64,000 nt of DNA from Tridacna crocea (lineage: Eukaryota; Mollusca; Bivalvia; Cardiida; Cardiidae), in contig OX031070.1 of assembly GCA_943736015.1 (NCBI GenBank), positions 20,605,673-20,669,672 of the forward strand, read 5' to 3'. The translations under genes were made by a program, and so were the position numbers. Positions 1 through 10,464 of the stretch are shown here, one piece after another; position 1 is the first letter of the stretch, and each line of letters starts with the position of its first letter. The notes under the pieces are model-generated. The model made no database searches. It was given only the letters and a program-made list of their open reading frames with translations, and was not told the origin of the DNA.

Positions 1-137
1 TTTATTCAAAAATTGAAATTCGTTCTAGGAGGGTAGAAAATATTGTAAGAAAAGGAGAAAATGCTGGTTACCAGCATTTTCTCCTTTTCCCACAATGTTT
101 TCAAAAGGCTTCTTTTTCAGGGGCGTCAAAGGGTTAA
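1..137 (+). mobile_element. Family A hairpin MITE, cut by window start
   Basis: Right part of the element: the central palindrome around GCTGGTTACCAGC and the end 'GGGTTAA'. Family A is described in full at 59768. Confidence 0.75.
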
Positions 138-372
138 TAGAGCGGTGCATTTCGATGATAAATTGTACCAGGCACAATCATGGATCTATAAAATCAATTT
201 TGTCTAATAACCGACAGGATCATGAGGTAGAATGATTCTTAGATATGCAGACAATTTACCTGAATAGCTTAAAGGTTTTGACCCACGTTAGCCTGCGCGA
301 ACTGAGATGGCTAACGTGAGTCTATACTTTAGGTAGATACGTACGTTAGGCCCACTTTTCACAGAGAATGAT

Positions 373-586
373 TTAAGCCTTTCCCAAACAATCCCTGGGA
401 TAGAAGCCTTTTGAAAACATTGTGGGAAAAGGAGAAAATGCTGGTAACCAGCATTTTCTCCTTTTCCTACAATGTTTTTTACCCTGCTGGAAACAAATTT
501 CAATTTTCGAGTTACTCTTATTTTGTCGTATGTAAGTGCTTTCAGTTTGGACCAGTCTAAAATTTTGTTGTTAGGTAAAGTGTTAA
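373..586 (-). mobile_element. Family A hairpin MITE
   Basis: TTAA at both ends; 'CCTTTCCCAAACAATCCC' end first, central palindrome at about 418-475, then the 'GACCAGTCTAAAATTTTGT' end. Confidence 0.8.
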
Positions 587-1147
587 ATGACTGGACACTG
601 CACTTCTTGTTGCGTTTTGACAATGTCGTATTTTGACGGTTGGTTTCTTTGGCTGCGCATTTATTTACATTTATTGGTCTGTGGAAAAATGAAGGCAGAT
701 GGATTAGAAACTGATAGGGAGACATCTAGCTTAGAGAGAGAGACAGAGGGAGAGAGAAGGAGACGAAAACGACGACAATGATGATGATGATGATGATGAT
801 AAGGCAGAGGAGGAATCTGAGGAAGAAATGAGAGAGAGAAGGAGGGTTTTTTAAGTGGATATATAGAAATAAATGTTCTACATTTTGTACCATAGGAAAT
901 TTTACTTAGATCACGATTTTTCTTGTAGCATTAATGGTGTGCGCGTCTTTCCAGAAAGTGTAGTGTAGATAAAGATCGGAAGCAAGTTATGTTACTTCAG
1001 GCCTGATATGTATTGAGTAATCAGACAATATCCTTACTAGTCTACTCTTTCAACCCCCTCCCCCCGCCAAAAGGAAGAACCTTTACCTTGAAAATAAGCC
1101 CAAATACTCTGTTTTTCACGAAACTCAAAGATGATTGTTACTTGAGA
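587..1147. other. Non-coding stretch with a (GAT)n microsatellite
   Basis: (GAT)n runs from about 777 to 800 in purine-rich DNA. Nothing else recognisable was seen. Confidence 0.4.
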
Positions 1148-1668
1148 GCCATGCTCTGTAAAAAGGGGGGCTGTTTGCATTTGCGAAAGGTATCGATTCA
1201 GGTCAGCGTGCGCGGATTGCGCAGGCTGACCTGGGCCGAAACTTTTTGCTGTAGGTCAATTTTGTATATGTCCAAAAACAAGTCTATTTTTAGATCCGAT
1301 TGATTGTTAGACAAAATGTTTCTGTGGATCCACAGACACATGCTCTGGCAAAAGGGGGCTTATTGCATCTCCATGATCCATTACACCAAGCAAACCATCA
1401 CACATCTAAGGATCCATAATATCCACTTTTTGTAACAACTGACCTAATCAGGAGGTCAATTGGTCATTGGACATGCAAAAAATTGACTCAAAGCAAAAAA
1501 ATGTTTTGACCCAGGTCAGCCTGCGCAGGCTAACCTGTATCGATAATTTTCACAAATTGCAAAAAAATAAGCTCCCTTTTTACAGAGCACGTCACAAACA
1601 ATGACTTGCTTGGTATGATGGATTACGAAGATGTATTAAGCCCCCTTTTGTCAGAGCATGGCTGACTT
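1148..1668. mobile_element. Family B palindromic elements (two overlapping copies)
   Basis: Starts GCCATGCTCTGTAAAAAGG and ends CCCCCTTTTGTCAGAGCATGGC, a terminal inverted repeat. Inside are two 'CAGGTCAGCxTGCGC' palindromes (about 1199 and 1513) and a second internal start at 1340, so one copy lies inside or beside another. Confidence 0.6.
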
Positions 1669-1770
1669 ATTTGTAAGTGAAAGGGTGGTGTTGTTGATAA
1701 GATAAAGGTTATGTTGTCTGTGTTCTAGTCTTGTCTAGCACTTCGGTGGATCCAGGAGTAATTCTAAAAC
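1669..1770 (+). promoter_or_regulatory. Likely proximal promoter and 5' UTR of gene 1
   Basis: Roughly 100 bp lie between the end of a family B element and the start codon. They contain overlapping GATA motifs (TTGATAAGATAAAGG, near 1694-1708), the second of which could serve as a weak TATA-like element. No clear TATA box is present. The promoter role rests on position only. Confidence 0.3.
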
Positions 1771-1801
1771 ATGAAATTTGTCATCTTGCTCTTTGCTATC
1801 G
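1771..1801 (+). CDS. Gene 1 exon 1 (signal peptide)
   Basis: ATG AAA TTT GTC ATC then Leu-Leu-Phe-Ala-Ile and one G of a split Ala codon. The start has A at -3 (AAAACATGA). The donor is G|GTAATG. The 31-nt coding length is identical in gene 2. Confidence 0.78.
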
Positions 1802-4800
1802 GTAATGTTTCATACCTTATTGTTTTCTAGCGAACGTGCAAGTATCAGAAATATTCAGTAAACTTAACTCTTAGGCCCCTAAGCGCGACTCACGGACCAT
1901 TTGCGGAAAGTGTAGATCAAGATCAGACTGCACAGAACGTGCAGTCTGATCTTTGATCTACACTGTCCGATAAGGAGATGTTATTATCCACAAATTACTT
2001 TGAAATAGCAATATTTGGGTTTTTAGGATCGAGTTGAAAATTTAGACGTAGTTATTCAGCAGGATGAGGGTTAAATGTTTCGTTCTCAGGTTCGTTGTCT
2101 TTTGCGGATATAAATTTAGAAGCTTTTTTAACTGCTCTTGTCATCGTTCGGAACATGATTCTCTCTGACATTACGTACATAAAGAAATAAATCAAAGCGC
2201 TGAAACGTTGGAATGGTATTTGTCACAGAAGCCATTGTATAGAATTAATAATTTGAAAGAAAAAATAAAATATATTTCACATCATTAGAAGGAATCAGGA
2301 GTAACCCCCCTTGCGAGTGGAATACATGATGCATAGAGAGAAAAACTATGTAAATATATCGAATAAAAGTAATTTTGTACTTGAAAACTATGACATTCAA
2401 TTATATTGATACATAAATATTCATGTACAAGCAAATGGACTAGCTTGCAATCATGGGACGAACAATCCTAGGTTTGAAATTGTTTTGGAACGAAAAAGCC
2501 TAGGACCAAGCCATCAGTACACAAATTTTGAGTACATCATTGCCCCAATAGAAAGCTATAAGCGAGAAAAGCTATTTTCAACCAGATATAAGTATTTCAA
2601 CGATTGATGGCGTCACCCAGTGTATTGTAATATGCCATTTCAAATAACATATCCAAGTGCTAACGAAAAATTTGTTTGGGTTTATTTCCTTCGGCTTTGC
2701 ACAAATTACGATACATGGTCTTCAAAATTCCATATGAACTCATAGTGGTATTGTCTTTGACAAATGCCACAGAAACGGTCTTTTCTTTGAGGATGACTGA
2801 AAATGATTTTAGTTCCCTTTATTGAAAAGGTTTCGTCCACAGAAAACTTTTGCAACGATATGGCAAAATATGAAACCCATTTTGAGCAATCTTATTTATG
2901 TCAGTCTATTTTCTACCAGAGAAAAGAAATCACTTACCAAGCAATTCTGAGTTTCTATGACTCTAACACTTTTGAAAACATTGTAGAAAAGGGAGTCCAT
3001 TCTAGTAATCAGCATTATCTCCTCTTTCTTAAGAGAAGAGACAAGTTTCGTCATTTGAGTGTCATTTTGTGTTTCGAGTGCAAAAGCTTTCAATTTGGAC
3101 AAGTCTAAAACTTTTCATCTTGTAGAGGCTTTACGTGGCTGAGCAAGATCCTAGATAGACATCCGTCCGTCTAAGTAGTAAGTATGAAGTTTCAGAAGCT
3201 GATCTGTAACAAACGGCGTGATTAAGCTTTCGTTAGTCAAAGATAATGTGTTTTTACTATTTTTTTCTTTTCTTTTAAATGATGGAGGGGACCTTCTTGC
3301 CCGGCTGTTCGCTTTGGGATAGAGATACTTTAACAGGCTGCTGACGTTGGAGTGTCCTTCGGCAAGGCACAATAAAGCAGTGCTTTCTCAGTACTGGTGA
3401 AACAAGCAAAATGCAAAAATTAAGGAGCTGTTGCAAATGAAATACTATAGAAAGCTGAAAGCAGGTAAAGACACACACAATCCAAACAAACTTTATTTTA
3501 GAGAACGGTTCTCGAGACGTTAATACGTGTTTGACGTCATCATATGGAAGACCAACATGTGGGCAGTGGACCTTCAAGGTTTACAATTATGTCATTAAAA
3601 TTGCAAATAAACATTTATATAAATTTGTGATTTTAAATTATGATATGCTTAATCAAACTTTTAAGAGCTCCATTTGTAATCTTGATCTAAATGTACATCT
3701 TTTTTCGTTCTTCGTAAATGATGGAAAACTTTCTACATTCAAAAGTGTCTCCCAGGGCCCCCTGTTTCAAGAAAAACCCTAAGTGTCGTATTTTGCAGAA
3801 GTCGGCTGATGGACCAGAGTTCCAGATAAGAGGGGGTGAAGTTATTCTAAAGTCATTATTTCTCTTCGAACCCCTATGTTGTGAGTTCTCACTAGAATCG
3901 TCTCGATGAGGCGATTCTAATGAGTACCAATAACATACTTTAGGGTTTAGTAGAGAATAATTAATACTCGTATTTTTAATTTAGAACTCAAAATCACTCC
4001 CTCTATCTGGGCCCTTGAGGACCCCAAGTCCGACATAAGTTGAGTTTATTTTTACTCCCATTTTCTAATATTCACAGACTTAAGAAACATTCTCAAACCC
4101 TAATATTGACATAACATTTAACACCCAACTCAGCAAAACAATATGCCTAAGTCTATTAAAATGACTTAAGTCCATTATTTTGCTAAGCTTAGTCTGAAAT
4201 TTTCTGTCCACTTAGGATTTGAGAATGTCTCTAAGGTATTTTAATATTAGTGGAATGCATCTAAAATAAGGAACTCGGTATAACTTTGAAAATCAGCCTG
4301 TTTGTGGACTTGCAGGCTTGAACAAAGTAAGAGACTTCAGCTTTTCAGTCAAACGAAGCCAAGACTTTTTTTTTTTTAAACAAAATACTCATTTATACTT
4401 GTAAAAAACCCTTTTTTTTTATTATTTTTGCAATGAAGGTTTTTTTAAAAAAAAAAAGATTCCTGTGTTGTATATTAAAACTAAAGGCTGGCGTTGTCTG
4501 ACATTTTTGTACTTAATGAAGGACATCTGTCTTGTATCTATAAAATATTCTTGAATGAAGCATGCTCTGTGAAAAGAGGGCTTAATACGTCTGCGTAAAG
4601 TATCGATTCAGGTCAGCCTGCGCAGTCCGCGCAGGCTGACCTGAACCGAAACTTTTCGCTATCGGTCAATTTTCTGTATGCCTAGGGCCCAGTCTACCTC
4701 TTGATTTAGTGTATGGTTAACCCATTACCACACGAGAAAATTTTAGACTGGTCCAAATTGAAAGCATTTGCAGATGACAAATGAAAGGTGACTGAAAAAT

Positions 4801-7004
4801 TGAAATTTGTCCTGGGAAGGGTAGAAAACATTGTGGGAAAAGGAGAAAATGCTGGTTACCAGCATTTTCTCCTTTTCCCACAGTGTTTTCAACAGGCTTT
4901 TTTCTCCGGGGGCGTCAAAAGTAGGGATTGAGTGGTAATGGGTTAAAAGGTCTGGCTATTATGTATGTAATTTCTAAACTATCAATCAGCCAATCAGAAT
5001 TTGTCTTACTTTGGAATGTAAAAACTTCTCGAAAATAAGAAGTTAACTACAATTAAGAACAGCTGGAAAATACAGCTTTGCAGTTTAGATTCGTTTTTAT
5101 TTTTTTCAGCGTTGGCAGGCTACGTAGCTGGCGAGAAATGCGATAATGTTACCCAATGTCATAGCACGAATTGCGTCACGACACAGACACATGTCCATGT
5201 TGAATGTGTTGCAAAACATTGCACTTGTAGCTTTGATTTGACACGTACGTAAAATTCATATAAAGTAAAACTTTGATTAATCGAGCAATCTAACCCTTTC
5301 CCAAACGACAAACTTTTGGACTAGATCAAATTGAAAGTATTTGCAGACTATAATTCAACTTTTGCTGAAAAGATGATTTCTGTCTATGTTAGGTTAGAAA
5401 ACATTTTGGGAAAAGGAGAAAATTCTGGTTACCAGCATTTTCTGCTTTCCCCGCAATGTTTTTAAAAGGCTACTATTCCAGACCCGTAAAACCAGGGGTT
5501 GTTTGGGAAAGGGTTAAAAGTAATTTGTAGTTCAATCCTTCTAACAGGTAACTATGCTTCAGCTCTATTGAAAGCAAATTGCTTTGTGGCTCAATATTAG
5601 ATGCATCGATATTTGGTGCATGGCTGGAAATGATGGGATTTGACTTGAAAAGAGGACAAAACATCTGTGATCACAAGCATCTTTTTTTATAAGTTGATGT
5701 CCGTAGGTCTCCTTTCTAGGCGTATTCAAAGAAATAATTCTTGTCGTACATTAACTCTTTATCGAACAAACACGGTAAAGAAGGCTTTTGAAAACATTGT
5801 CCTAGACTGAGAAAATGCTGGGAACAAGCGCTCTCTGTTTTTTTTCCCGCAATATATTCTATCCAAGACAATTTTTCTCATATTAGCTGCAATTACTTTG
5901 TCATCTGCAAATGCTTACAATTATGGAGTCTACATTTCATCGTTTAAGTATAATGTATATGTGACCCATCACCCAAAAAGGCTGATCATAGGATTCTGTA
6001 CATCAATTAGATGAAAACAGATCAACGATAGTGCAAGTCAGTTTAAGATGATTATTCAAAATGATTGTATAACAAGGTACAATGACCACTTTTCATACAG
6101 AAAATATCATTAAAGCGAAAAGTGTCAACCCTGGTCAGACTGCGCAATTCGCGCAGTCTGACCAGGGTTGACACTTTTCGCAGTTCCCAGGAGGCCCCTT
6201 TTTGCGTGACGGGTCACATATCATTCGTGTTCTGTTACAAGAAGATTTAATATATCTTCGAAAAGTATCGACCATGTACCAAAAGAAAAACGGTTTGACT
6301 CGGGTCAGTCTGTGCGGACTTCGCAGGCTGACCGGAGTCGAAACTTTTTGCTGTTGGTAAATGTTCTGCAGGTCAAAGGATCATTCTACCCTATGATTTG
6401 GCGGATGATTGGATAAAGTTAATACCATACCATGCGACGAGTTACTTGGTATTTCATTCTTTACGAGGACGCATTAAAACACCAATTTTAGAACGCCACT
6501 CCTGTGTTTTACCCTGCAAGGTTAATGCCATAGTTCATTTATAAGAGTGGCAAGCCCCGGTAGCTCAGTCGGTAGCGTAGAAAACAAGGGGTCATGAGTT
6601 CAAAGCCCGGCTCGGTCAATTTCTTTCCGAGGATTGATGATAGTTATTGCGACAGGTTTCATTCCTCTCCCACCCGCTGACTATTGTTTCGATGCTGGTT
6701 TGGGGGAAGGCAGCCTGTGGCTTGGAAAGAAAATTGTGCAGAGTACTGGTAAAAGAGACCCCAGAAAAACATGAATAGGTGCACTTGCGGCCTGGGTATA
6801 ACTGAAATCATGTTGAAAACGGCGTTTAACACCATACAATCAGTCAATCAATGATTTATTTATAAGTGAACCACGATATTACATTCTCTATTTCCAGCCT
6901 GCCTTTTACAAGAGGATTGTAACAAGGGAGCGTGTGTCGAGTCTCATGGTGACAGAGCCAAGTACCATTGTGTAGATGGCAATTGTAGATGCATTAAAGT
7001 TTGA
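1771..7004 (+). CDS. Gene 1: small secreted 12-cysteine protein, cvSI-like protease inhibitor (three spliced exons)
   Basis: Coding exons 1771-1801, 5110-5244 and 6898-7004 join in phase 1 at both junctions and give 90 residues ending in TGA. The N terminus MKFVILLFAI plus LAGYVAG is a typical signal peptide, cut before Glu19, leaving about 72 residues. The mature chain has twelve cysteines spaced C-x5-C-x4-C-x10-C-x4-C-x-C, then x6, then C-x5-C-x4-C-x11-C-x4-C-x-C: two copies of one six-cysteine module. Donors are GTAATG and GTACGT; acceptors are TTTTTTCAG and TATTTCCAG. AATAAA lies at 7056. A paralogue with the same exon plan lies on the other strand at 11958-17604, which strongly supports the model. 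Size, secretion and twelve cysteines resemble the bivalve cvSI serine protease inhibitors (MEROPS I83), recalled from general knowledge and not searched. Exons and secretion are well supported; the inhibitor role is inference. Confidence 0.8.
1907..1975. mobile_element. Family E hairpin element core
   Basis: Palindrome GTGTAGATCAAGATCAGACTG...CAGTCTGATCTTTGATCTACAC around AGAACGT. 'CTAAGCGCGACTC' at 1878 is its usual left flank. Confidence 0.6.
2930..3125 (-). mobile_element. Degenerate family A copy
   Basis: Keeps 'TTTTGAAAACATTGTAGAAAAGG', a broken central palindrome and 'CTTTCAATTTGGACAAGTC', but the TTAA ends are lost. Confidence 0.5.
3805..4030. mobile_element. Family K palindromic element
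   Basis: Centred on imperfect arms 'CTATGTTGTGAGTTCTCACTAG' style (about 3874-3945). It matches 29880-30110 over most of its length, including 'TTCCAGATAAGAGGG' and 'GTAGAGAATAATTAATA'. Confidence 0.5.
4560..4716 (+). mobile_element. Family B half element
   Basis: Left end CATGCTCTGTGAAAAG and the palindrome CAGGTCAGCCTGCGCAG|TCC, followed by TCGCTATCGGTCAATTTTC. The family A element at 4717 starts where the right half would be expected. Confidence 0.6.
4717..4946 (+). mobile_element. Family A hairpin MITE
   Basis: TTAACCCATTACCACACG at the left and GAGTGGTAATGGGTTAA at the right; nearly perfect central palindrome at about 4825-4885. Confidence 0.85.
5110..5244 (+). CDS. Gene 1 exon 2 (end of signal peptide and first six-cysteine module)
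   Basis: Acceptor TTTTTTCAG|CG and donor ACAC|GTACGT. It encodes LAGYVAGEKC and on through the motif VECVAKHCTC, ending in Leu-Thr and one base of a Pro codon. It is 135 nt and flanked by phase-1 introns, so it is a symmetric exon that could be duplicated or lost without a frameshift. Confidence 0.8.
5291..5517 (+). mobile_element. Family A hairpin MITE (CCCTTTCCC subfamily)
   Basis: Left end CCCTTTCCCAAACGACAA, right end TTGTTTGGGAAAGGG. It lies in gene 1 intron 2, 46 nt after exon 2. The left TTAA has become CTAA. Confidence 0.8.
5754..5925. mobile_element. Degenerate family A copy
   Basis: 'TTAACTCTTTATCGAAC', 'GGCTTTTGAAAACATTG' and a trace of the core; the palindrome is broken. Confidence 0.4.
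5957..6221. mobile_element. Family D palindromic element
   Basis: Terminal inverted repeats ATATGTGACCCATCAC... and ...GTGACGGGTCACATAT. Positions 6115-6181 form a perfect hairpin with 31-bp arms and a 5-nt loop (AATTC). Confidence 0.7.
6235..6500. mobile_element. Degenerate family B element
   Basis: Contains GGGTCAGTCTGTGCGGACT and TCGAAACTTTTTGCTGTTGG, with eroded ends. Confidence 0.45.
6553..6851 (+). mobile_element. Family G tRNA-derived SINE
   Basis: A box TAGCTCAGTCGGTAGCG, B box GAGTTCAAAGCCCGG, then the shared body (GCCTGTGGCTTGGAAAGAAA, GTACTGGTAAAAGAGACCCC) and tail CAATCAGTCAATCAATG. It lies in gene 1 intron 2 just before exon 3. The B box carries changes (TTCAAAG), so it is unlikely to be transcribed as a tRNA. 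Confidence 0.8.
6898..7004 (+). CDS. Gene 1 exon 3 (second six-cysteine module and stop)
   Basis: Acceptor CTATTTCCAG|CC. It encodes PCLLQEDCNKGACVE and on to HCVDGNCRCIKV and TGA. It is 107 nt, the same as gene 2 exon 3. HCVDGNCxC and PCLL are shared with gene 2. The acceptor lies only about 46 nt after a SINE (6553-6851). Confidence 0.82.
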
Positions 7005-7055
7005 AAGTCTTTGCATTATATGCAAATATTGCCGTTGTAGTCGGCGAAAAGTTTG

Positions 7056-7061
7056 AATAAA
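7056..7061 (+). promoter_or_regulatory. Poly(A) signal of gene 1
   Basis: Canonical AATAAA 52 nt after the stop codon, in a short 3' UTR that ends before the hairpin element at 7124. Confidence 0.6.
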
Positions 7062-7123
7062 ATATCTTTCAGAGATGCATTTGTACGTGTCAGTTTTGTC
7101 GCTCTCCATGCTCTTATCTCCCT

Positions 7124-7353
7124 TTAACTCCTTACCAAACGAGTAAAATTTTTGGCTTGTCCAAATCAAAAGCATTTGCAGACTATAAAATAAAAGTGAC
7201 TGAAAATTTAAAATTTGTTTTGTGAAGGGTAGAAAACATTGTGGGAAAAGGAGAAAATGCTGGTTACCAGCATTTTCTTCTTTCCCCACAATGTTTTCTG
7301 AAGGCTTTTTTCTCAGGGGCGTCAAAAGTAGGGATTGTGTGGTAATGGGTTAA
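7124..7353 (+). mobile_element. Family A hairpin MITE
   Basis: TTAA at both ends, GTGTGGTAATGGG right end; it starts about 60 nt after the poly(A) signal of gene 1. Confidence 0.85.
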
Positions 7354-7374
7354 AAATAGCCTGTAACACTCGAA

Positions 7375-7612
7375 AATGGACAATCGGACATGGACGTAAT
7401 ATGTCGTCTAGGATCATCTTGCGCAATCCGCGCAGGCTTATCAGAAGAGACATTCGGTTATTTTTCGTGTAATTTTCCGTAATGCGCAAGACTAATGTAA
7501 CACAAAATCTAATGTAGTGGTAAAGTGCCGTCTCGTAGTGCGCAGGCTGATCCGAGACGACACTTTACGCAAATTTATGTCCGAATGCCCCTTTCACGTG
7601 ACGCAAGCCATA
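7375..7612. mobile_element. Family C palindromic element, degenerate left half
   Basis: Contains 'CACAAAATCTAATGTAGTGG', a GCGCAGGCTGATCCGAGACG hairpin half and the right end 'GACGCAAGCCATATATGG'. Confidence 0.55.
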
Positions 7613-8045
7613 TATGGCTATATATAAAATGTATATGTGGAGTCTCCTGCAGGTGGAAAAACCCTACATGTATATTGTCGCGCGTCACGGGTTTCTCGTT
7701 TTACATGTTCCGGGTAAATCTAGTCAGTGACCAAGTGCTCCGAGGTCGATTTCTTGGATTTAAAGAAATGACATGTACAAAAAAAAAAAGTGATAAAAAT
7801 ATTTAGTGTTGTAGATACATTATTTATTTTACCGGTGTTGTTGTGTACATTGGATTTTAAATTGAGAAGAAAAGGTAAGATACCTCCTTCATGTTTTTTT
7901 CTTAGAGTTGTCTACTTTTTTTAACCTGATCCTGATCTTTATGCTGAATACATAAGTATGCATATACATAGAAGTCCGATTATTATTCGGTAATTTACGT
8001 GTACACGGGAAGGTACTTAAATGCACAGGTAAGCAATTCTTTGCC
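7613..8045. other. Non-coding stretch without recognised features
   Basis: AT-rich DNA between the C element and an E element; only short frames with no domain-like content. Confidence 0.4.
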
Positions 8046-8112
8046 GGGCAGTGTAGATTAAGATCAGACTGCACAAAACGTCCAGTCTGATCTTAGATCT
8101 ACACTGTCCGAT
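8046..8112. mobile_element. Family E hairpin element core
   Basis: GATCAGACTGCACAAAACG/TCCAGTCTGATC hairpin flanked by GTGTAGATTAA and GATCTACACTGTCCG. Confidence 0.6.
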
Positions 8113-9126
8113 TACGAGACATTTCCCTCCAAAATAACTTAGAAATTACAATATTTGTTTAAGTATTGACCGGAAAATTTCAATTAACGTTTCTAGTGAG
8201 TTAAGAGTTGATTGATGTAAACCGTACAAAATATTTACGGGACCATTCAGGACATATGCAGAGCGATGCCAAGGGTAAACAATAGAATATTAATTTATGT
8301 AAATAATTTTGACCTGGGTCAGGTTAAATGAGGTAGGTAATAGCTATTCTATTTCGAGGCATTTCTTAAGCATAGGCACTCGTTTCCATGACTTTCACAA
8401 CTTTACATTGATTTTTGTACATCTTTATCTTACACACTCTCGGGTCATAAGTGATTCCACAAAGTGGCGAACGGCATTGTTGTTTTTTCGTACCCGTTAA
8501 TTAAACCATCCGGAACACATACCAACATGCGTAAACAATGTAACCAATACACGTGTGTAATCCTCACGGGGTGCACCGCGTGCACAGGTCAACAGAGGTC
8601 AATTATCTCCCTTCTATTATGGTTTCGTCTGCTGTCAAAATGGATCGGAAACGTTAAAAAAATGAACACTGACCATAAAGAAATGATTGTAAAATTGTCA
8701 AAATAGAAAATCAGTGCCTGAAAAATTGCACAAATATTGCAACTGAATCGATTTACCGTCGTCAACCTTTTAAAAACCTACAGAACATCAGGCAGTATAG
8801 AAAATGAGCTAAATAGAAGGGTGCACATGAATAACTCCAGACAAGACCTAATTGACAATATCCTTGATATATGGACATCATTTACTCCAGTCTGTATAAA
8901 AACATAGACTATCATTCAATACCTAGAAGAAGAATTCGTCATGTTTTGAGAGTAAATGGATGTAGATCTATCACAAAACGTTGAAGATAATAGGGTAAGT
9001 TTAAATAGTTGACGTTAACTAGTTACCCAAGACAGGGTGCAAAAAAATTCGAGTGCCAAATGGCAGGAGGACAAGTAAGAATTCTGATTTTTTTTTAACT
9101 CTGTAAGAGTTGTGTTACAAAGTTTG
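8113..9126 (+). other. Non-coding, possibly containing an eroded retroelement fragment
   Basis: From about 8690 to 9000 short interrupted frames read in one direction (for example KIENQCLKNCTN and YRRQPFKNLQ) with stops between them, as in a decayed LINE-type frame. This is a weak impression; nothing else was seen. Confidence 0.2.
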
Positions 9127-9364
9127 TTAACCCTTTCCCAAACAATAAATTTTGGACCCTTCCAAAAAAAAAAAAACCAAAAGAGTTTGCAGACGACACT
9201 TTTAGATTTGGAGAGAATAGCAGAAAAATCTCAAAATGGGTAGAAAACACTGTGGGAAAAGGAGGAATTGCTTGTTGAAAGCAATTTCTCCTTTTCCCAC
9301 AGTGTTTTCAAAAGACTTTTACTGCAGACACATAAAAACCAGGGCTATTTTGGGAAAGGGTTAA
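9127..9364 (+). mobile_element. Family A hairpin MITE, variant core
   Basis: CCCTTTCCCAAACAAT...TTTTGGGAAAGGG ends with TTAA on both sides. The central loop is GCTTGTTGAAAGC instead of GCTGGTTACCAGC, and the palindrome arms are still paired. Confidence 0.8.
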
Positions 9365-9511
9365 ACGTTATTAAGTTGCCATCTTTTTGTAGACTCACTT
9401 ATGACCTTGGACTGTAGAAGAGGTAAGGTACAAGAGTAAAGTAAACGACAGGGAAAACGAGTAACTACATGTATGTTTTTAACCGCTTAGCCCGTTCAAA
9501 TTGCATATGTA

Positions 9512-9655
9512 ACATGCTCCGTGAAAGGGATCTAGATCTAATGCATTTGCAAAAAGTATCGCCACAGTACACGCAGGCTATGTCGACTCCTTTTGCTATT
9601 GCATAATATTAATCAATTTTCTGCACTTGAGAGGACCATTTTACCGCATGATTGA
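9512..9655 (+). mobile_element. Degenerate family B fragment
   Basis: 'CATGCTCCGTGAAAGG', 'ATGCATTTGCAAAAAGTATCG' and 'TTTTGCTATTGC' remain; the palindrome is lost. Confidence 0.4.
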
Positions 9656-9670
9656 GTTGGTTCTTAGACA

Positions 9671-9940
9671 ATATGGAGTGCAACACGGGAAAAGGTGCAT
9701 TCGGACATTTGCGTAAAGTGTCGTCCCGAAATAGCCTGCGCAGTCCGCGCAGGCTAATCCGAGACGGCACTTTACGACCACATTAGATTTTGTGCTACAG
9801 TAGACTTGCGTAAAACAGAAAATCACATAAAATCGGAAAGTGTCGTTTCGGATTAGCCTGTGCGGACTGCATACGCTGATCAGAGACGACACTTTACGCA
9901 AATGTCCGAATGACCCTTTTCGCGTGTTGCACTCCATATA
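9671..9940. mobile_element. Family C palindromic element, complete
   Basis: Terminal inverted repeat ATATGGAGTGCAACACG / CGTGTTGCACTCCATAT. Two hairpins ('TAGCCTGCGCAG' at about 9731 and 'TTAGCCTGTGCGG' at about 9852) flank a middle segment with ACATTAGATTTTGTGCTACAG. Confidence 0.75.
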
Positions 9941-10024
9941 TGATGGCATGCTTAGTATGGTTAAATACGGAGACACACTATATGTCCCTTTCGGTAGAGC
10001 ATGGCTCATATATTTAATAGATTT

Positions 10025-10297
10025 TAGCCATGCTCTGTGAAAAGGGGGCTTTATGCATTTGCGAAAAGTATAGACTCAGGTCAGCCTGTGCAGTCTGCGC
10101 AGGCTAACCTGAACCAAAACTTTTTGCTATTAGTCAATTTTCTGCTTGTCACGTAACCAATCCACCTCATGATTAAGTCAATGTTTTTTTTTTTAACAAA
10201 GTGGCTACCAATGGATCTTTAATTATGTAATGACTTGGGCTAGTATTGTCTTTAACGAAAATACATTAAGCCCCGTTTTGTCAGAGCATGGCTCATT
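10025..10297. mobile_element. Family B palindromic element, complete
   Basis: GCCATGCTCTGTGAAAAGGG left end and CCCCGTTTTGTCAGAGCATGGC right end; hairpin CAGGTCAGCCTGTGCAG near 10077. Positions 9941-10024 hold another short end of this family. Confidence 0.7.
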
Positions 10298-10464
10298 TAT
10301 TGGATGAATGAAGATGATTGTACCAGTAATGATACTTTATTACATACTTAGACCTACCTTTGATTATCTCCTTTGATGACCGTTTCCGTCAACAACTATT
10401 GTGTGGAAGGGTTTAGAAACAATGATCTGTAAATGTTACTGTGTTCTTTATGATGGCAATCAAG

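Larger units (their letters stand above)
1802..5109 (+). other. Gene 1 intron 1 (3,308 nt)
   Basis: Contains elements of families E, A, K and B. The parts from 2030 to 2900 and 3130 to 3800 show nothing recognisable apart from a short degenerate SINE-like tail near 3340-3400 ('GTCCTTCGGCAAGGCAC'). Confidence 0.6.

Noticed and set aside
288..725. 145-codon minus-strand frame
   Set aside because: It translates a family A element and its flanks; peptides such as NIVGKGENAG recur at many other family A copies.
4825..4890. Bacterial-type terminators at the strong hairpins
   Set aside because: The sequence is eukaryotic and the hairpins are the cores of a dispersed element.
6906..7325. 139-codon minus-strand frame opposite gene 1 exon 3
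   Set aside because: It runs through the antisense of exon 3 and a family A hairpin; the sense-strand exon has splice sites and a paralogue.
8690..9000. LINE gene
   Set aside because: The fragments are short and interrupted by stops, and no diagnostic motif is visible; kept only as a weak note.
9641..10009. 122-codon minus-strand frame
   Set aside because: It is the translated family C hairpin element; the same peptide motifs appear at 24089-24310 for the same reason.
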